This document shows positions 7,768-10,066 of a stretch of 10,066 bases of DNA, in pieces. The stretch's first letter is position 1. The number at the start of each line of letters is the position of its first letter. The stretch lies in assembly GCA_029259875.1 (NCBI GenBank), contig JAJDEK010000284.1:1-10066 (forward strand), given 5' to 3'. Source of the stretch: Planctomycetaceae bacterium. Its GTDB lineage: Bacteria; Planctomycetota; Planctomycetia; Planctomycetales; Planctomycetaceae. The notes under the pieces were generated by a model, which ran no database searches, was not told where the DNA came from, and saw nothing but the letters and a program-made list of their open reading frames with translations. Made by a program: the position numbers and the translations under genes.

Positions 7768-9300
7768 TTATCGAAATCGAGAGAACGAGCGTCGACGTGC
7801 TTGTCGTGAGCGAGATTGATTTGAATTACTGTTCTGAGGCTGCTGATAGCGTGATTGATTATTATATTGAGCCGCTTTTTGTTGTTGAAGAATCAAAAAT
7901 TGTTCTGAGTAACCAGGAATCGGAGTCGAAGGCTCTGGCTTTTCAAAGACTCTTTGTTTTGCATACAGGTCAAGTTCCTCAGCATATTGAGAACGGTTAC
8001 GTTCACGATAAATCACGAGTGAGTCGATAGCGTGATACATTCCACCTGGTTCAAGTGGCTGCTTCTTGTGATCAATCAAATCTCTGGCAATGCGAGTGAC
8101 GGCATTTCTAACCCACTGTTCATTCAACCTATTTTGTGGTAGGCCTTCCATGATGAATTCCAGAGTATGTCCTGTTGTCGAGACTCTCTTATTGACATCG
8201 CTTGAGTATTCAGGACCTGCAAAATAATTCGCTGAGAATGATCCATCTCGGTTTTGCATCGATCGAGCATATTCAATGTATTGACGAACTCGCATATTCG
8301 CTTCGAGCCAGGTGCCTCTGAGGTGTTTTTGATCCTTCACATAACTGTTGACTGCACTGGCTAATGCAAACAAACCATGTGTGCCTCCACAAGCAGACTT
8401 GGTAGGCTCTGATTGCATTTGCACACGCACCAGGGCTTCCATACTCCACTGTTCGCCTTTGTCGCTAACCCATTCGGTATTCCAAGGAAGGTAGCGAGAA
8501 AAAGCCCACAGAGTCCAAGTGATTTCTTCATCTGTATTCACTTCTGCTTTGGCATTGCGAATCATGTCTGCAATGGTAATGGTTTTTTCGCCAGCTTTGA
8601 ATTTGTGATCAAGGGGAATGCCTGCCATCCCATAAAAGGCGAGAAACTGATTGGGGTGTCCTTCAAATGCATAAGGTTCAGTGAAGGGATGCCCTTTGCC
8701 ACCTTTGGGAGTAGTAATGAACCAGGGGCGACCACGAAAATTTGGTCCTGTGGAAATCCAATCAATCGCTCTGATTTGTTTTTTGTTTTGATAGAGCGTG
8801 TATTCCCAACGGAGCGCCAGAATTCCATGAGCGATCTGCCAGGGAGTGTGCACATTGGTTGAAAGCATTCGGCGATGAGAAACCTCAATTGCTTCATCAA
8901 CAAGTCTATCAAGTGGATCGACAATTTCAGGTACTTTTGGTGGCTTTGGCTTTTTCATCGGAGTCGTTGGAGTTTTGGCGATTCCCGGAAATGGCTTTGG
9001 CTCGGGTGTGCTCTTACTTTTTGATTTTTGATGGGGAGCTGTATTGTTTGAATCTTCAGCAACCAAATTTGGTTTGCGTGCTTCTATGCTCAGGTTTGGC
9101 TTGCGGGCGACCAGTGGTGCTTCTACTTGCAGTAGTGGTTTTTTCTTTTGCTGTATCCGAATAGATTGACTACTTAGGTTTAGTTGAAGTAATTTCGGGC
9201 CTGGATCTCCATGGACGTCACAAGCAGCTTGGATAGCGGTTGTGAATACAATTAATGTCGAACATCTAATCCAAAGGTGGTGGGTCAGCCTTGAATTCAT
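7768..9300 (-). CDS. Secreted hypothetical protein with probable alpha/alpha-toroid core, planctomycete type
   Basis: The 510-residue product starts with a likely signal peptide (about 1-25, cleavage near AIQA-AC) and so should act outside the cytoplasmic membrane. Residues 50-125 are a low-complexity Lys/Pro/Ser linker containing a repeated ARKPNL (65-70, 74-79). The core, about 128-445, is helical. It has segments that recall the repeats of prenyltransferase/squalene-cyclase-like alpha/alpha toroids: CGGTHGLFALASAV (304-317), YARSMQNRDGSFS (344-356), TTGHTLEFIMEGLP (375-388) and GGMYHAIDSLVIY (419-431). Similar proteins in planctomycetes have, to my memory, been labelled ADP-ribosylation-factor GTPase-activating protein; I see nothing supporting that label. 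The C-terminal 45 residues are rich in Gln, Asn, Ser and Arg and end in a basic tail. GGAAAG lies about nine bases before the ATG. Function is unknown; the fold is inferred from pattern only. Confidence 0.85.
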   Translation of the reverse strand: MNSRLTHHLWIRCSTLIVFTTAIQAACDVHGDPGPKLLQLNLSSQSIRIQQKKKPLLQVEAPLVARKPNLSIEARKPNLVAEDSNNTAPHQKSKSKSTPEPKPFPGIAKTPTTPMKKPKPPKVPEIVDPLDRLVDEAIEVSHRRMLSTNVHTPWQIAHGILALRWEYTLYQNKKQIRAIDWISTGPNFRGRPWFITTPKGGKGHPFTEPYAFEGHPNQFLAFYGMAGIPLDHKFKAGEKTITIADMIRNAKAEVNTDEEITWTLWAFSRYLPWNTEWVSDKGEQWSMEALVRVQMQSEPTKSACGGTHGLFALASAVNSYVKDQKHLRGTWLEANMRVRQYIEYARSMQNRDGSFSANYFAGPEYSSDVNKRVSTTGHTLEFIMEGLPQNRLNEQWVRNAVTRIARDLIDHKKQPLEPGGMYHAIDSLVIYRERNRSQYAEELDLYAKQRVFEKPEPSTPIPGYSEQFLILQQQKAAQYNNQSRYQQPQNSNSNQSRSRQARRRSFSRFR

Positions 9301-9466
9301 TCCAGTATTCTTTCCAAATCTACAAGTTGTATGCTGATTGTCCCAGGAAACGATTTTGAGGCTTGGTGTTTCCTTGTATAACGATCGAAATATCTATCAT
9401 GCAGTAGGGAGAAAGAAGCTTCCAAACTTGAAATGAGAGCGTAATCTCCACCTGGATCGGTTTGAA

Positions 9467-9491
9467 ATTGAGACTGTTAGATAGTCTCAAT
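9467..9491. repeat. Perfect 9-bp stem-loop
   Basis: ATTGAGACT (9467-9475) is the exact reverse complement of AGTCTCAAT (9483-9491), with a seven-base loop. On the plus strand it is followed by a loosely T-rich stretch, but no gene ends nearby. On the minus strand it would sit about 167 bases before the start of the secreted-protein gene, possibly in its leader. It could be a regulatory hairpin, or the end of a small unannotated transcript. Confidence 0.45.
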
Positions 9492-9705
9492 ATTCACTTC
9501 TTTTAGACTCTTCCGAATACGAGGAGATGGAGTTTTGAGAGAGTTGATTCGTATCCGAAGGAGTTGAGGGTTTCTTTATTTGAGATATTTAAATTATCGG
9601 TAGATGTAATTAGATCAGTTAACCGGGGTTTTGGAGAAAGCAGGATCTTGATGAATTTTTGGAATTGACAGTTACCAATTACGTAAAATGGTGCATGTAT
9701 TTTTG

Positions 9706-9733
9706 ATTCGAATATAATTATGATACTTCGAAT
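9706..9733. promoter_or_regulatory. Inverted repeat ATTCGAA/TTCGAAT flanking a TATAAT
   Basis: Two 7-bp arms (9706-9712 and 9727-9733) are exact reverse complements, 14 bases apart. The spacer begins with TATAAT (9713-9718). Arm centres are 21 bases apart, about two helical turns, as expected for a dimeric repressor covering a -10 box. No good -35 was found, so the promoter itself is uncertain. If active on the plus strand it would leave a leader of roughly 230 bases before the prepilin peptidase. Confidence 0.35.
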
Positions 9734-9954
9734 TAGAATGGTTGTTATTTTGCGTCCGCATTTTCGGATTTATCGTACTAAGGGAATTGTGCAAAATGAT
9801 CAGATCTGTTCTCTTTTAATAAAGTTGATACAGTAGAATTCAAAAAATTTCGTGCCAGAAATACCTCCCTTGTGTCGAATGGAAGTTCCGAACGATTCAG
9901 CGATGGAGAAACCAGTGTCATAAAACATGTGATACGATAGATAGACCGTAAACT

Positions 9955-10066
9955 ATGCAACTGATGTTAGAATATTCCTCGAGTATCAACTGGTGGGCTT
10001 TGGAGGTGTTTACTGCGGTCTGGTATTTCGTAATGGGGTCGGTGATTGGCAGCTTTTTAAACGTTG
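9955..10066 (+). CDS. Prepilin peptidase (A24 family), N-terminal fragment
   Basis: The frame opens at the ATG at 9955 and runs off the right edge after 37 complete codons. A hydrophobic segment (about residues 12-33) ends in FVMGSVIGSFLNV. The GSFLNV motif after the first membrane helix is the usual beginning of PilD/TcpJ-type prepilin peptidases, which cleave the leader of type IV pilins and type II secretion pseudopilins at the cytoplasmic face of the inner membrane. The catalytic aspartates and any zinc-binding cysteines lie beyond the window. A second in-frame ATG at 9964 is possible; neither has a strong ribosome binding site (GATAGA is the best purine run). The call rests on one motif plus the membrane pattern. 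Confidence 0.75.
   Translation, partial: MQLMLEYSSSINWWALEVFTAVWYFVMGSVIGSFLNV

Larger units (their letters stand above)
9301..9954. other. 654-bp AT-rich intergenic spacer without a convincing gene
   Basis: This gap separates two divergent genes and is long for this window. No protein-coding frame longer than about 60 codons with sensible character was seen, and no tRNA or other known RNA was recognised. It holds a clean 9-bp hairpin (9467-9491), a purine-rich stretch with imperfect repeats (about 9512-9570: CGAATACGAGGAG and TTCGTATCCGAAGGAG), a consensus TTGACA at 9665-9670 without a matching -10 at normal spacing, and a TATAAT flanked by inverted TTCGAA repeats (9706-9733). Promoters for both neighbours should lie here. 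Confidence 0.5.

Noticed and set aside
8413..8862. Plus-strand open frame of 149 codons opposite the secreted-protein gene
   Set aside because: It lies wholly within the longer minus-strand gene, which has a signal peptide and coherent repeats. The plus frame has no protein-like features.
9665..9718. TTGACA (9665-9670) paired with TATAAT (9713-9718) as one promoter
   Set aside because: The spacing of 42 bases is far too long, and TAAAAT at 9684-9689 is only 13 bases away, too short for a normal sigma-70 site.
9778..9960. Open frame of 60 codons on the minus strand in the long spacer
   Set aside because: It overlaps the start of the prepilin peptidase gene, has no recognisable motif, and looks like random AT-rich sequence.

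Overview
The window looks like a chromosomal housekeeping segment from a planctomycete, probably a Gimesia-like member of the Planctomycetaceae with moderate GC. That guess rests on three things. The secreted redoxin with a GTECPLAKLY active-site loop is of a planctomycete type. The RseP-type protease is long and has several PDZ modules. The secreted 510-residue protein resembles a family I know mainly from planctomycete genomes. No 16S gene or other direct taxonomic marker is present, so the genus is a guess.

Layout from left to right. (1) 1-321, minus strand: the 5' part of a secreted redoxin-domain protein that runs off the left edge. (2) 507-893, plus strand: acpS, holo-ACP synthase, with a GTG start, divergent from the redoxin. 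(3) 908-3564, minus strand: ftsH followed by a LOG-family phosphoribohydrolase-like gene whose ATG overlaps the ftsH stop (ATGA). acpS and the LOG gene converge with only 14 bp between them. (4) 3964-7127, plus strand: dxr (MEP isoprenoid pathway) overlapping an rseP-like site-2 protease gene by 10 bp. The ftsH-dxr divergent gap of about 400 bp probably carries promoters for both directions. (5) 7311-7748, plus strand: a small two-helix membrane protein of unknown function. (6) 7768-9300, minus strand: a secreted protein with a probable alpha/alpha-toroid core and low-complexity ends. (7) 9301-9954: a 654-bp AT-rich spacer with no convincing gene, containing two clean inverted repeats. (8) 9955-end, plus strand: the first 37 codons of a prepilin peptidase, cut by the right edge.

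Functionally the segment mixes lipid and isoprenoid supply (AcpS activates acyl carrier protein; Dxr commits to the MEP pathway) with membrane proteostasis (FtsH and the RseP-like protease). The dxr-rseP pairing is familiar from many bacteria, where cdsA and uppS often precede it; neither is present here. No mobile element, tRNA, rRNA, CRISPR array or clear horizontal transfer was seen. I found no strong candidate for a new multi-gene system. The items most worth a second look are the expanded PDZ region of the site-2 protease, the uncharacterised 510-residue secreted protein, and the inverted repeats in the 654-bp spacer and upstream of acpS.
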